A DNA stretch of 64,000 nt from Pseudomonas syringae KCTC 12500 (GTDB lineage: Bacteria > Pseudomonadota > Gammaproteobacteria > Pseudomonadales > Pseudomonadaceae). Both the position numbers and the translations under genes were made by a program. Positions 53,810 to 64,000 of this stretch are shown here, one piece after another. The notes beneath the pieces were generated by a model. That model ran no database searches. It saw nothing but the letters and a program-made list of their open reading frames with translations, and was not told the DNA's origin. Each line of letters starts with the position of its first letter. The first letter of the stretch is position 1. Location: the NCBI RefSeq assembly GCF_000507185.2, contig NZ_AYTM02000002.1:62001-126000 (forward strand), given 5' to 3'.

Positions 53810-54553
53810 ATGTCAGTACGCAACTTGCTCAATGCAGCGCTCACCTCGATGCTGATCGTCTTCAGCGCTCACGTCTTCGCAGCGACCGAAGTCGTCCCGC
53901 TCAACTACCGCACCAGTGCCGATCTACTGCCGGTCGCCAAATCCTTTCTGGGGGACGAAGGCACCGTCAGCGCCTACGGCAATCAACTGATCGTGAATGC
54001 AGAGTCACGCAAGATCGAAGAACTTCGCGCCTTGATCTCGCAACTCGATACCGCGCCGAAACGCTTGCTGATCAGCGTTGACACCAGCGACAGCGCGACG
54101 CGCAACAGCAGCGGCTCGCGAGTGATCGAGTACGGTACCGCCAGCCGTGAAGGCGGCGTGCAACAAGTACAAACCAGCGAAGGAACCCCTGCACTCATTC
54201 AGGTTGGCCAGAGCGTGCCACTGACCTCCTCATCCACGGACGCGTACGGATACTCGCGGAGCGACACCGAGTACCGCAATGTAACTCAGGGGTTTTACGT
54301 AACGGCCAGCGTGACCGGCGACACGGTTCACCTGAGCATCAGCACCAATCATGACCGCATGAGCCAGGAGCGCCCTGACGCCGTCAAGGTGCAGAGTACC
54401 GACAGCCAGGTGAGTGGCAGACTGGGAGAATGGATCACACTGGCGAGCAACAGCAACGAATCCGTCGCTGATCAGAGTGGTCTGGCGCAGCGCTATTCCA
54501 CCCAGGGCCGTGACGATATGATTTTGCGCGTAAAGGTCGAAACCCTCGAATAG
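53810..54553 (+). CDS. Exported protein with secretin short (N1-like) domain
   Basis: The protein (247 aa) begins with a signal peptide (MSVRNLLNAALTSMLIVFSAHVFA) after GGAG seven bases upstream. Residues 25-90 (TEVVPLNYRTSADLLPVAKSFLGDEGTVSAYGNQLIVNAESRKIEELRALISQLD) match the small domain found in type II/III secretins and pilus gates. The rest resembles part of a secretin beta region but is too short for a pore. There are no secretion genes nearby. Function unknown. Confidence 0.75.
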   Translation: MSVRNLLNAALTSMLIVFSAHVFAATEVVPLNYRTSADLLPVAKSFLGDEGTVSAYGNQLIVNAESRKIEELRALISQLDTAPKRLLISVDTSDSATRNSSGSRVIEYGTASREGGVQQVQTSEGTPALIQVGQSVPLTSSSTDAYGYSRSDTEYRNVTQGFYVTASVTGDTVHLSISTNHDRMSQERPDAVKVQSTDSQVSGRLGEWITLASNSNESVADQSGLAQRYSTQGRDDMILRVKVETLE

Positions 54554-55081
54554 CCTGTATGGGGTGAAAACCCAATACTTACGGGCCTTTTGATGACTGG
54601 CCGGTCAACTTTTAACAAATATGTAGTGATTTAAAAAAAGCACTACAAAACGTTTGACGCCCCCCGGAAGTGCGAGGCATGATTGCCTCGCTCCCGCTAA
54701 TCAGAGGCTTTGCAAAGAGTCTTCGAGTCGCCGCTCTCACACACCCCGCAGAGCCGATTCGTGTCCGCACCGCCCACAAGGCAGTTTGACGAGGTTGCGA
54801 CTGGAACGAAGTTGTCCCGAGGGACGGAAGCGTAAACGGTAACCCGGCAAGGCCGACGGTGATGCACAACGCCACTGCAGGCCCGACTGTCCACCTGACA
54901 GCCTCATGTCCGGACGCCCGCTCTCCCCTCGAGTACATCGTTCACCTGTCGCGACCCACGAACGTGCGGCTTCAAGCAAAGCCCCGGATCAGCGAGCAGC
55001 CATCTACCGTGCCTTCGATAAACGAGGCGTTTTGGCGGAGCAGGACTTTCCAACGAGACCTACTTCTAGAGGTTTATCACC
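54554..55081. other. Intergenic region and leader before aceA
   Basis: This 528-base gap contains no credible gene. A perfect hairpin lies at 54672-54691. AGAGG at 55066-55070 is the aceA ribosome binding site. I could not identify the promoter, and no clear RpoN (-24/-12) site was found. Confidence 0.5.
54672..54691. repeat. Perfect hairpin, possibly REP-like or terminator remnant
   Basis: GCGAGGCA pairs with TGCCTCGC around TGAT. It lies 118 bases after the secretin-domain gene and lacks a T-run. The wording resembles short intergenic palindromes of pseudomonads, but only one copy was noticed in the window. Confidence 0.5.
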
Positions 55082-56407
55082 ATGGCACTGACACGCGAAC
55101 AACAAATAGCGGCTCTCGAGAAAGACTGGGCTGAAAATCCGCGCTGGAAAAACGTGACCCGTACTTACTCCGCTGCAGATGTGGTCCGCCTGCGCGGCTC
55201 GGTTCAACCCGAACACACCTTTGCACGACTGGGTGCAGACAAGCTGTGGAATCTGGTGACCCAGGGTGCCAAACCGTCCTTTCGACCGGACAAGGATTTC
55301 GTCAATTGCATGGGTGCCCTCACTGGCGGCCAGGCCGTGCAGCAGGTCAAGGCCGGTATTCAGGCCATCTACCTGTCCGGCTGGCAGGTCGCTGCCGACA
55401 ACAACTCTGCCGAGTCCATGTACCCGGATCAGTCGCTGTACCCGGTCGACTCGGTGCCGACCGTGGTCAAGCGCATCAACAACTCGTTCCGCCGTGCCGA
55501 CCAGATCCAGTGGAAAGCCGGCAAGGCGCCGGGCGACGAAGGCTACATCGACTACTTCGCCCCGATCGTGGCAGACGCGGAAGCCGGATTCGGCGGTGTA
55601 CTCAATGCCTATGAGCTGATGAAAAGCATGATCGAAGCCGGTGCCGCCGGGGTGCACTTCGAAGACCAACTGGCTTCGGTGAAGAAATGTGGCCACATGG
55701 GCGGCAAGGTGCTGGTCCCGACTCAGGAAGCCATACAGAAACTGGTCGCAGCACGCCTGGCCGCCGACGTGGCCGGTGTACCGACCATCATACTGGCCCG
55801 GACTGACGCCAACGCTGCCGACTTGCTGACATCCGATTGCGATCCATACGACAAGCCATTCGTGACCGGCGAACGGACTCATGAGGGGTTCTATAAAGTT
55901 CGTGCCGGCCTCGATCAGGCCATCTCACGTGGCTTGGCGTACGCGCCCTACGCCGATCTGATCTGGTGCGAAACAGCCAGACCAAATCTGGACGAGGCAC
56001 GCCGCTTCGCCGAAGCGATCAAAAAGGAATACCCGGACCAGTTGCTGTCCTACAACTGCTCGCCGTCCTTCAACTGGAAGAAAAACCTCGACGACGCAAC
56101 CATTGCCAAATTTCAGCGCGAGCTGTCGGCCATGGGTTACAAGCACCAGTTCATCACCCTGGCAGGCATTCACAACATGTGGCACAGCATGTTCAATCTG
56201 GCACACGACTACGCCCGCAATGACATGACCGCCTACGTGAAGCTGCAGGAACAGGAGTTCGCCGACGCTGCCAAGGGCTACACCTTCGTGGCCCACCAGC
56301 AGGAAGTGGGTACCGGCTATTTCGATGACATGACGACCGTGATCCAGGGCGGCGTATCGTCGGTAACCGCACTGACCGGCTCCACCGAAGAAGAGCAATT
56401 CCACTGA
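55082..56407 (+). CDS. aceA: Isocitrate lyase
   Basis: The protein (441 aa) has the catalytic motif KKCGHMGGK with Cys203 and the family segments [23 protein letters not shown] and [16 protein letters not shown]. It splits isocitrate into glyoxylate and succinate in the glyoxylate shunt, competing with isocitrate dehydrogenase. Monocistronic with its own terminator. Confidence 0.97.
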   Translation: MALTREQQIAALEKDWAENPRWKNVTRTYSAADVVRLRGSVQPEHTFARLGADKLWNLVTQGAKPSFRPDKDFVNCMGALTGGQAVQQVKAGIQAIYLSGWQVAADNNSAESMYPDQSLYPVDSVPTVVKRINNSFRRADQIQWKAGKAPGDEGYIDYFAPIVADAEAGFGGVLNAYELMKSMIEAGAAGVHFEDQLASVKKCGHMGGKVLVPTQEAIQKLVAARLAADVAGVPTIILARTDANAADLLTSDCDPYDKPFVTGERTHEGFYKVRAGLDQAISRGLAYAPYADLIWCETARPNLDEARRFAEAIKKEYPDQLLSYNCSPSFNWKKNLDDATIAKFQRELSAMGYKHQFITLAGIHNMWHSMFNLAHDYARNDMTAYVKLQEQEFADAAKGYTFVAHQQEVGTGYFDDMTTVIQGGVSSVTALTGSTEEEQFH

Positions 56408-56431
56408 TACACCGCGCAACGCGTTGAAAAG

Positions 56432-56464
56432 ACAGGCCGCCCGTAAGGGCGGTCTGTGTTTTGT
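56432..56464 (+). terminator. Rho-independent terminator after aceA
   Basis: ACAGGCCGCCC (56432-56442) pairs with GGGCGGTCTGT (56447-56457), with one G-T pair, around GTAA; a T-rich tail follows. Confidence 0.88.
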
Positions 56465-56870
56465 GTCAGAAGGTGCCGGTATTGATTTCGGACAATATGC
56501 AGTTGCCGAGCGAATGCTACAAAAGGCGCACTTTATAAGCAGTACCGTTACCCACTATGCGACGACTACCGCACGCTGAACTATCAAGGCCCCTTCAAAT
56601 GATATTAATTATCATTCAAATTGCCTTTCCTTACATTTCGTGCACAAGAAACATAATTAATGAAATCCCCGCTGACGCCCGTCTGGCAGGCCCTGCAGCC
56701 TCTGTGAAAGGCCGTGGGCAATTAATTCCGTAAATAAATTTGATGTAGAAAATTTACTTGCCAAGTGTTTGCACATAAAATCAATCCGTTGACCGCACTG
56801 CGACATTTCGTCACTGCCTCGACTCTTTATCAAGCACAGAGACCTTTGCTCTCTAACAAGGACTGACAGC
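56465..56870. other. Upstream region of the nuo operon
   Basis: About 400 bases, AT-rich between 56580 and 56790, hold the nuo promoter region. A Fur-like box lies at 56598-56616. A 16-codon frame at 56660-56707 has no ribosome binding site and is not called. The exact promoter was not resolved. Confidence 0.5.
56598..56616. promoter_or_regulatory. Fur-like box upstream of nuoA
   Basis: AATGATATTAATTATCATT contains TGATATTAATTATCA, one base from the 7-1-7 Fur consensus TGATAATNATTATCA. It lies 255 bases before nuoA. Complex I holds many Fe-S clusters, so iron control would make sense; a small RNA controlled from this box is another option. Confidence 0.5.
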
Positions 56871-57284
56871 ATGCCCGAATCGACAGGTCTGATTGCCCAT
56901 AACTGGGGCTTCGCCATTTTCCTTTTGGGTGTTGTCGGCCTTTGCGCCTTCATGCTCGGTCTGTCCAGCCTCCTCGGAAGCAAGGCCTGGGGCCGCAGCA
57001 AGAACGAACCTTTCGAATCCGGCATGCTGCCTACCGGCAGTGCGCGCCTGCGTCTCTCCGCAAAATTCTATCTGGTCGCGATGCTTTTCGTGATCTTTGA
57101 CATTGAAGCCCTCTTTCTCTTTGCCTGGTCTGTGTCCGTCCGCGAAAGCGGCTGGACCGGATTCGTCGAAGCTCTCGTTTTCATAGCAATTCTGTTGGCA
57201 GGTCTTGTCTACCTATGGCGGGTTGGCGCTCTTGACTGGGCTCCTGAAGGTCGCCGTAATCGGCAAGCGAAGCTGAAACAATGA
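56871..57284 (+). CDS. nuoA: NuoA, NADH dehydrogenase I subunit A
   Basis: The protein (137 aa) has three membrane segments and the conserved loop [40 protein letters not shown]. It is a membrane-arm subunit of complex I near the quinone site. First gene of the nuo operon. Confidence 0.96.
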
Positions 57285-57294
57285 GGCTTTGGCG

Positions 57295-57969
57295 ATGCAA
57301 TATAATCTCACCAGGATCGACCCGGACGCTCCTAACGAGCAGTACCCCATCGGCAAACGGGAAACCGTTTCCGATCCGTTAGAAGATCAAGTCCACAAAA
57401 ACATCTACATGGGCAAGCTGGAAGACGTGCTGAACGGTGCGGTCAACTGGGGACGTAAAAACTCCCTGTGGCCCTACAACTTCGGCCTGTCGTGCTGCTA
57501 TGTGGAAATGACCACCGCCTTCACGGCACCCCACGACATCGCCCGCTTTGGTGCCGAAGTCATCCGGGCGTCGCCACGGCAGGCGGATTTCATGGTTATT
57601 GCCGGTACCTGCTTCATCAAGATGGCGCCGATCATCCAGCGTCTCTACGAGCAAATGCTCGAACCCAAGTGGGTCATTTCCATGGGTTCGTGTGCCAACT
57701 CCGGTGGCATGTACGACATCTACTCAGTGGTCCAGGGGGTGGACAAATTCCTTCCCGTGGATGTCTACGTGCCCGGCTGCCCGCCCCGCCCCGAGGCGTT
57801 TCTGCAAGGCTTGATGCTGTTGCAGGAATCCATCGGCAAGGAGCGTCGCCCTCTTTCCTGGGTCGTTGGCGATCAAGGCGTGTATCGCGCCGAGATGCCG
57901 TCGCAAAAGGAACAGCGCCGCGAACAGCGTATTCAGGTGACCAACCTGCGCAGCCCCGACGAAGTCTGA
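57295..57969 (+). CDS. nuoB: NuoB, NADH dehydrogenase I subunit B
   Basis: The protein (224 aa) carries the N2 [4Fe-4S] cluster ligands in [15 protein letters not shown] and [10 protein letters not shown]. It passes electrons to quinone. [17 protein letters not shown] at ATG 57295 (GAGG upstream) was preferred to the TTG six bases earlier. Confidence 0.96.
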   Translation: MQYNLTRIDPDAPNEQYPIGKRETVSDPLEDQVHKNIYMGKLEDVLNGAVNWGRKNSLWPYNFGLSCCYVEMTTAFTAPHDIARFGAEVIRASPRQADFMVIAGTCFIKMAPIIQRLYEQMLEPKWVISMGSCANSGGMYDIYSVVQGVDKFLPVDVYVPGCPPRPEAFLQGLMLLQESIGKERRPLSWVVGDQGVYRAEMPSQKEQRREQRIQVTNLRSPDEV

Positions 57970-58034
57970 TCCAGCCCGTTCTTCTTATAAAAAAGACAAG
58001 AACCGGGGTTGATTCTGTACGTTGACCGAAGTGA

Positions 58035-59825
<1,791 letters not shown>

Positions 59826-59827
59826 GC

Positions 59828-60325
59828 ATGAATAGCCCGCTAATCCAGACAGACCGTTTCGCCCTGAGCGAAACCGAGCGCTCGGCCATCGAGCATGAGA
59901 TGCATCACTACGAGGACCCGCGCGCGGCGTCCATCGAAGCCCTGAAAATTGTTCAGAAGGAACGCGGCTGGGTGCCCGACGGCGCCATTTACGCGATCGG
60001 CGACCTGCTGGGCATCCCCGCCAGCGACGTCGAAGGCGTTGCCACCTTCTACAGTCAGATCTTCCGCCAGCCGGTCGGGCGTCACATCATTCGCGTCTGC
60101 AACAGCATGGTGTGCTTCATCGGCGGCCACGAAAACGTGGTCGACGAGATCAAGAGCTCACTGGGCATCGGCCTGGGTCAGACCACCGCCGACGGTCGTT
60201 TCACACTGCTGCCGGTCTGCTGCCTCGGCAACTGTGACAAGGCGCCGGCCGTGATGGTCGACGACGACACTTTCGGCGATGTACAGCCTGCTGGCGTTGC
60301 CAAGATGCTGGAGGGTTACCTATGA
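59828..60325 (+). CDS. nuoE: NuoE, NADH dehydrogenase I subunit E
   Basis: The protein (165 aa) has a thioredoxin-like fold with the N1a [2Fe-2S] cysteines in [10 protein letters not shown] (about residues 95-104) and [13 protein letters not shown]. It works with NuoF in the NADH module. It begins two bases after nuoCD and overlaps nuoF by four bases. Confidence 0.95.
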   Translation: MNSPLIQTDRFALSETERSAIEHEMHHYEDPRAASIEALKIVQKERGWVPDGAIYAIGDLLGIPASDVEGVATFYSQIFRQPVGRHIIRVCNSMVCFIGGHENVVDEIKSSLGIGLGQTTADGRFTLLPVCCLGNCDKAPAVMVDDDTFGDVQPAGVAKMLEGYL

Positions 60326-61680
60326 CCATCACTTCCTTCGGCCCTGCCAACCGCATTGCGCGCACGGCAGAAACCCATCCGCTGACCTGGCGTCTGCGCG
60401 ACGACGGCGAGCCGGTCTGGCTCGACGAGTACCAGACCAAGGACGGCTATGCCGCAGCGCGCAAGGCGCTGACGCAACAGGCGCCTGACGATATCGTCCA
60501 GTCGGTCAAGGATTCCGGCCTCAAGGGCCGCGGTGGCGCAGGCTTCCCCACCGGTGTGAAGTGGGGCCTGATGCCCAAAGACGAGTCCATGAACATCCGC
60601 TACCTGCTGTGCAACGCGGACGAGATGGAGCCCAATACCTGGAAAGACCGCATGCTGATGGAGCAACTGCCCCATCTGCTGGTCGAGGGCATGCTGATCA
60701 GTGCCCGCGCGCTGAAAGCCTATCGTGGCTATATCTTCCTGCGCGGCGAATACGTCACCGCGGCCAAGCACCTCAATCGCGCAGTGGCGGAAGCCAAGGC
60801 TGCCGGTTTGCTGGGCAAGAACATTCTCGGCACCGGCTTCGACTTCGAACTGTTCGTGCACACCGGTGCAGGTCGCTACATCTGCGGCGAAGAAACCGCA
60901 CTGATCAACTCGCTGGAAGGCCGCCGCGCCAACCCGCGCTCCAAGCCGCCCTTCCCCGCTGCAGTGGGCGTTTGGGGCAAGCCGACCTGTGTGAACAACG
61001 TCGAAACCCTGTGCAACGTGCCTGCCATCGTCAATAACGGCAACGACTGGTACAAGTCGCTGGCTCGCGAAGGCAGTGAAGACCACGGCACCAAGCTGAT
61101 GGGTTTCTCCGGCAAGGTCAAAAATCCCGGTTTGTGGGAGCTGCCTTTCGGCGTACAGGCTCGCGAACTGTTCGAAGACTACGCCGGCGGCATGCGCGAT
61201 GGCTTCAAGCTCAAGTGCTGGCAACCCGGAGGCGCCGGTACGGGTTTCCTGCTGCCTGAGCATCTGGACGCCCAGATGTATGCAGGCGGTATCGCCAAGG
61301 TCGGCACCCGTATGGGGACTGGACTGGCGATGGCGGTCGACGATTCGGTCAACATGGTCTCGCTGCTGCGCAACATGGAAGAGTTTTTCGCTCAGGAGTC
61401 CTGCGGCTTCTGCACGCCATGCCGCGACGGTTTGCCATGGAGCGTGAAAATGCTTCGCGCCATCGAGAACGGTCAGGGTCAGCCGGGGGATATCGAAACC
61501 CTGCTGGGTCTGGTCAATTTCCTCGGCCCTGGCAAGACCTTCTGTGCCCATGCACCGGGCGCCGTTGAACCCTTGGGCAGTGCGATCAAGTATTTCCGTT
61601 CCGAGTTCGAAGCCGGTATCGCGCCAGCCAGCGCAACCACGCTCGTTCCGGGCAAAAGTCCGACAGTGGTCGGCGCATAA
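60322..61680 (+). CDS. nuoF: NuoF, NADH-binding subunit of complex I
   Basis: The protein (452 aa) has the NAD site [16 protein letters not shown], the FMN region [19 protein letters not shown] and the N3 [4Fe-4S] motif [12 protein letters not shown] with the fourth cysteine near TFCAHAPG. It oxidises NADH and is the entry point of electrons. Start ATG overlaps nuoE. Confidence 0.97.
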   Translation: MTITSFGPANRIARTAETHPLTWRLRDDGEPVWLDEYQTKDGYAAARKALTQQAPDDIVQSVKDSGLKGRGGAGFPTGVKWGLMPKDESMNIRYLLCNADEMEPNTWKDRMLMEQLPHLLVEGMLISARALKAYRGYIFLRGEYVTAAKHLNRAVAEAKAAGLLGKNILGTGFDFELFVHTGAGRYICGEETALINSLEGRRANPRSKPPFPAAVGVWGKPTCVNNVETLCNVPAIVNNGNDWYKSLAREGSEDHGTKLMGFSGKVKNPGLWELPFGVQARELFEDYAGGMRDGFKLKCWQPGGAGTGFLLPEHLDAQMYAGGIAKVGTRMGTGLAMAVDDSVNMVSLLRNMEEFFAQESCGFCTPCRDGLPWSVKMLRAIENGQGQPGDIETLLGLVNFLGPGKTFCAHAPGAVEPLGSAIKYFRSEFEAGIAPASATTLVPGKSPTVVGA

Positions 61681-61816
61681 CAAGACACAACGGTCGGCGG
61701 CTGTTCGGGCTGCCGTCCTCGTACCTGCTGACGCCCTCCGGGCTGAACGATACGGGTACTACCGAGATTCCATTAGCCACGCCCGCTGACAACGGGCCAA
61801 CGAAGACCTTTGAACC

Positions 61817-64000
61817 ATGGCTACTATTCACGTAGACGGCAAAGCGCTCGAAGTCGATGGTGCAGACAACCTGTTACAGGCATGTCTGTCGCTTGGCCTC
61901 GATATTCCTTATTTCTGCTGGCACCCCGCCCTTGGCAGCGTTGGCGCCTGTCGCCAGTGCGCAGTCAAGCAGTACACGGACGAGAACGACACCCGCGGTC
62001 GTATCGTCATGTCCTGCATGACGCCAGCCACCGACAACACCTGGATTTCCATCGAAGACGATGAGTCCAAGGCCTTCCGGGCCAGTGTCGTCGAATGGCT
62101 GATGACCAACCACCCGCATGACTGCCCGGTCTGCGAGGAAGGCGGTCACTGCCACCTGCAGGACATGACGGTGATGACCGGCCACAACGAGCGCCGTTAT
62201 CGCTTCACCAAGCGTACCCACCAGAATCAGGAGCTGGGGCCGTTCATCGCGCACGAGATGAACCGCTGCATCGCCTGTTATCGCTGTGTGCGCTTTTATA
62301 AAGACTACGCAGGCGGCACCGACCTGGGCGTCTACGGCGCCCATGACAACGTGTACTTCGGTCGCGTTGAAGACGGCACGCTGGAAAGCGAGTTCTCCGG
62401 CAACCTCACCGAGGTCTGCCCGACCGGTGTGTTCACGGACAAGACCCACTCCGAGCGCTACAACCGCAAGTGGGACATGCAGTTCTCTCCAAGCATCTGC
62501 CACGGCTGTTCCAGCGGCTGCAACATCAGCCCTGGTGAACGCTACGGTGAATTGCGCCGCATCGAAAACCGTTACAACGGCTCGGTCAACCAGTACTTCC
62601 TCTGCGACCGCGGACGTTTTGGCTACGGCTACGTCAACCGCAAGGATCGCCCGCGTCAGCCATTGCTCGTCGACGGTCAGGTCAAACTGAGCCTGGACGA
62701 GGCGCTGGATAAGGCGGCGGACCTGCTGCGCGGCCGTAACATCGTCGGTATCGGCTCTCCTCGCGCCAGCCTCGAAAGCAACTACGCGCTGCGTGAGCTG
62801 GTGGGTGCCGAGCATTTCTACAGCGGTATCGAAGCCGGTGAACTGGAGCGTATCAGGCTGATCCTCAAGGTCCTGAACGACAGCCCGCTGCCGATCCCGA
62901 CCCTGCGCGACATCGAAGATCACGATGCCATCTTCGTCCTCGGCGAAGACCTGACCCAGACAGCGGCGCGCATGGCCCTGGGCTTGCGCCAGGCCGTCAA
63001 AGGCAAGGCTGAAGACATGGCAGCGGCGATGAAAGTCCAGCCGTGGCTCGACGCGGCCGTGAAGAACATCGGTCAGCACGAGCTCAATCCGCTGTTCATC
63101 GCCAGCCTCGCCGAGACCCGTCTCGATGACGTCGCAGAAGAATGCGTACATGCAGCGCCCGATGATCTGGCGCGTATCGGTTTTGCCGTAGCCCATGCCC
63201 TGGACGCCAGCGCACCTGCCGTCGAAGGTCTGGACAGCGAGGCGCTGGAACTGGCGCAACGCATTGCCGATGCACTGCTGGCTGCCAAACGACCGCTGAT
63301 CATTTCCGGTAGTTCACTGGGTTCGACAGCGCTGATCGAAGCTGCTGCCAACATCGCCAAGGCCTTGAAACTGCGCGACAAGCAGGGTTCGATCAGCCTG
63401 ATCGTGCCTGAAGCCAACAGCATGGGCCTGGCGATGTTCGGCGGCGAGTCCGTAGATGCCGCGCTGCAAGCCGTGATCTCCGGCAAGGCCGACGCTATCG
63501 TGGTGCTGGAAAACGATTTGTATCGTCGTGTGGACGCCAGGATCGTCGACGCCGCGCTGAGCGCAGCGAAGGTCGTGATCGTCGCTGACCATCAGAAAAC
63601 CCCGACCAGCGACCGCGCCCACCTGATCCTGCCAGCTGCCAGCTTCGCTGAAGGCGACGGCACACTGGTCAGCCAGGAAGGCCGCGCCCAGCGCTTCTTC
63701 CAGGTCTTCGATCCGACCTATCTGGATGCCAGCATTCTGATCCACGAAGGCTGGCGCTGGTTGCATGCCCTGCGTGCCACCTTGCTGAACAAGCCGGTTG
63801 ACTGGACGCAACTCGACCACGTCACCGAAGCCTGCGCCGGCAGCACGCCGCAACTGGCGGGTATCGTCAACGCCGCGCCGTCTGCGTCGTTCCGCATCAA
63901 GGGCCTGAAACTGGCTCGCGAACCGCTGCGTTATAGCGGTCGTACTGCGATGCGAGCCAACATCAGCGTGCATGAGCCGCGCACCTCGCAAGACATCGAC
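61817..64000 (+). CDS. nuoG: NuoG, NADH dehydrogenase I subunit G (partial)
   Basis: The frame runs from ATG 61817 off the right edge; 728 codons are visible of an expected 900 or so. The N-terminus has a [2Fe-2S] ferredoxin domain ([17 protein letters not shown]), the His-Cys cluster [12 protein letters not shown], the [14 protein letters not shown] and EVCPTG clusters, and the extra N7 cluster ([25 protein letters not shown]). A molybdopterin-oxidoreductase-like domain follows. A 136-base gap before it is long for this operon and has no gene. Confidence 0.95.
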   Translation, partial: MATIHVDGKALEVDGADNLLQACLSLGLDIPYFCWHPALGSVGACRQCAVKQYTDENDTRGRIVMSCMTPATDNTWISIEDDESKAFRASVVEWLMTNHPHDCPVCEEGGHCHLQDMTVMTGHNERRYRFTKRTHQNQELGPFIAHEMNRCIACYRCVRFYKDYAGGTDLGVYGAHDNVYFGRVEDGTLESEFSGNLTEVCPTGVFTDKTHSERYNRKWDMQFSPSICHGCSSGCNISPGERYGELRRIENRYNGSVNQYFLCDRGRFGYGYVNRKDRPRQPLLVDGQVKLSLDEALDKAADLLRGRNIVGIGSPRASLESNYALRELVGAEHFYSGIEAGELERIRLILKVLNDSPLPIPTLRDIEDHDAIFVLGEDLTQTAARMALGLRQAVKGKAEDMAAAMKVQPWLDAAVKNIGQHELNPLFIASLAETRLDDVAEECVHAAPDDLARIGFAVAHALDASAPAVEGLDSEALELAQRIADALLAAKRPLIISGSSLGSTALIEAAANIAKALKLRDKQGSISLIVPEANSMGLAMFGGESVDAALQAVISGKADAIVVLENDLYRRVDARIVDAALSAAKVVIVADHQKTPTSDRAHLILPAASFAEGDGTLVSQEGRAQRFFQVFDPTYLDASILIHEGWRWLHALRATLLNKPVDWTQLDHVTEACAGSTPQLAGIVNAAPSASFRIKGLKLAREPLRYSGRTAMRANISVHEPRTSQDID

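Noticed and set aside
54612..54979. Minus-strand small frames upstream of aceA
   Set aside because: Several overlapping frames of similar length, none with a start signal or recognisable product.
56660..56707. 16-codon frame downstream of the Fur-like box
   Set aside because: No Shine-Dalgarno sequence; too short to support without transcript data.
61874..63259. Minus-strand frame of 461 codons antisense to nuoG
   Set aside because: nuoG has all cluster motifs on the plus strand; the antisense product is unrecognisable.

Overview
The window looks like ordinary chromosome of a fluorescent Pseudomonas, most probably the P. syringae species complex. This rests on gene content and order recalled from known genomes, not on a search. 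Supporting signs are the serralysin locus in the order aprA-aprI-aprD-aprE-aprF, the conserved block cysG-serS-crcB-rarA-lolA-ftsK / aat-bpt-infA / clpA-clpS / cspD-icd, the fused nuoCD gene, a monomeric isocitrate dehydrogenase and uniformly high-GC coding sequence. No prophage, IS element, integrase or CRISPR array was seen.

Layout. 1-9.2 kb: end of a small secreted protein gene, a secreted family 3 glycosidase with PA14 domain, TetR and LysR regulators, a GNAT acetyltransferase, an alpha-ketoglutaric-semialdehyde-type aldehyde dehydrogenase and a SolA-like amine oxidase. 9.2-15.7 kb: alkaline protease AprA, its inhibitor and its dedicated type I secretion system, all on the minus strand. 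16-17 kb: a Bax-inhibitor-1 family membrane protein and tRNA-Ser(TGA). 17.1-23.2 kb: a three-gene cassette (TerB_N/TerB_C protein, BrxD-like ATPase, Lhr/BrxHI-like helicase) directly downstream of the tRNA. 23.3-26.3 kb: LysR, an orphan periplasmic binding protein and a citrate/tricarballylate-type MFS carrier. 26.5-30 kb: tusDCBE sulfur relay, a TrpD2/YbiB-like protein and a glutathionyl-hydroquinone reductase. 30-46 kb: housekeeping genes for siroheme, seryl-tRNA, fluoride export, replication repair, lipoprotein sorting, chromosome translocation, N-degron tagging (Aat, Bpt) with the matching protease (ClpAS), IF-1, a cold-shock protein and isocitrate dehydrogenase. 46-48.2 kb: a Tat-exported alpha/beta hydrolase divergent from a LysR regulator. 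48.2-53.6 kb: NUDIX, mnmA, hflD, purB, a ribosomal-oxygenase-like cupin and a GNAT. 53.8-64 kb: a secretin-short-domain protein, isocitrate lyase, then the nuo operon from nuoA into nuoG, which runs off the end.

The most interesting locus is the 17.1-23.2 kb cassette. Its genes overlap (4 bp, 29 bp), so they are probably translated together. It combines an ATPase and a helicase of BREX-like type with a large TerB-domain protein, but has none of the other BREX, restriction or methylation parts. It sits behind a tRNA gene, a common site for gene gain. I read it as a candidate stand-alone defence or DNA-processing system. The first protein also carries a tandem repeat near its N-terminus that I cannot assign. 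Other points of note are an RsmA/E-type site over the aprA ribosome binding site, an aprA/aprI intercistronic hairpin, a perfect palindrome before the glycosidase gene, and a Fur-like box before nuoA.
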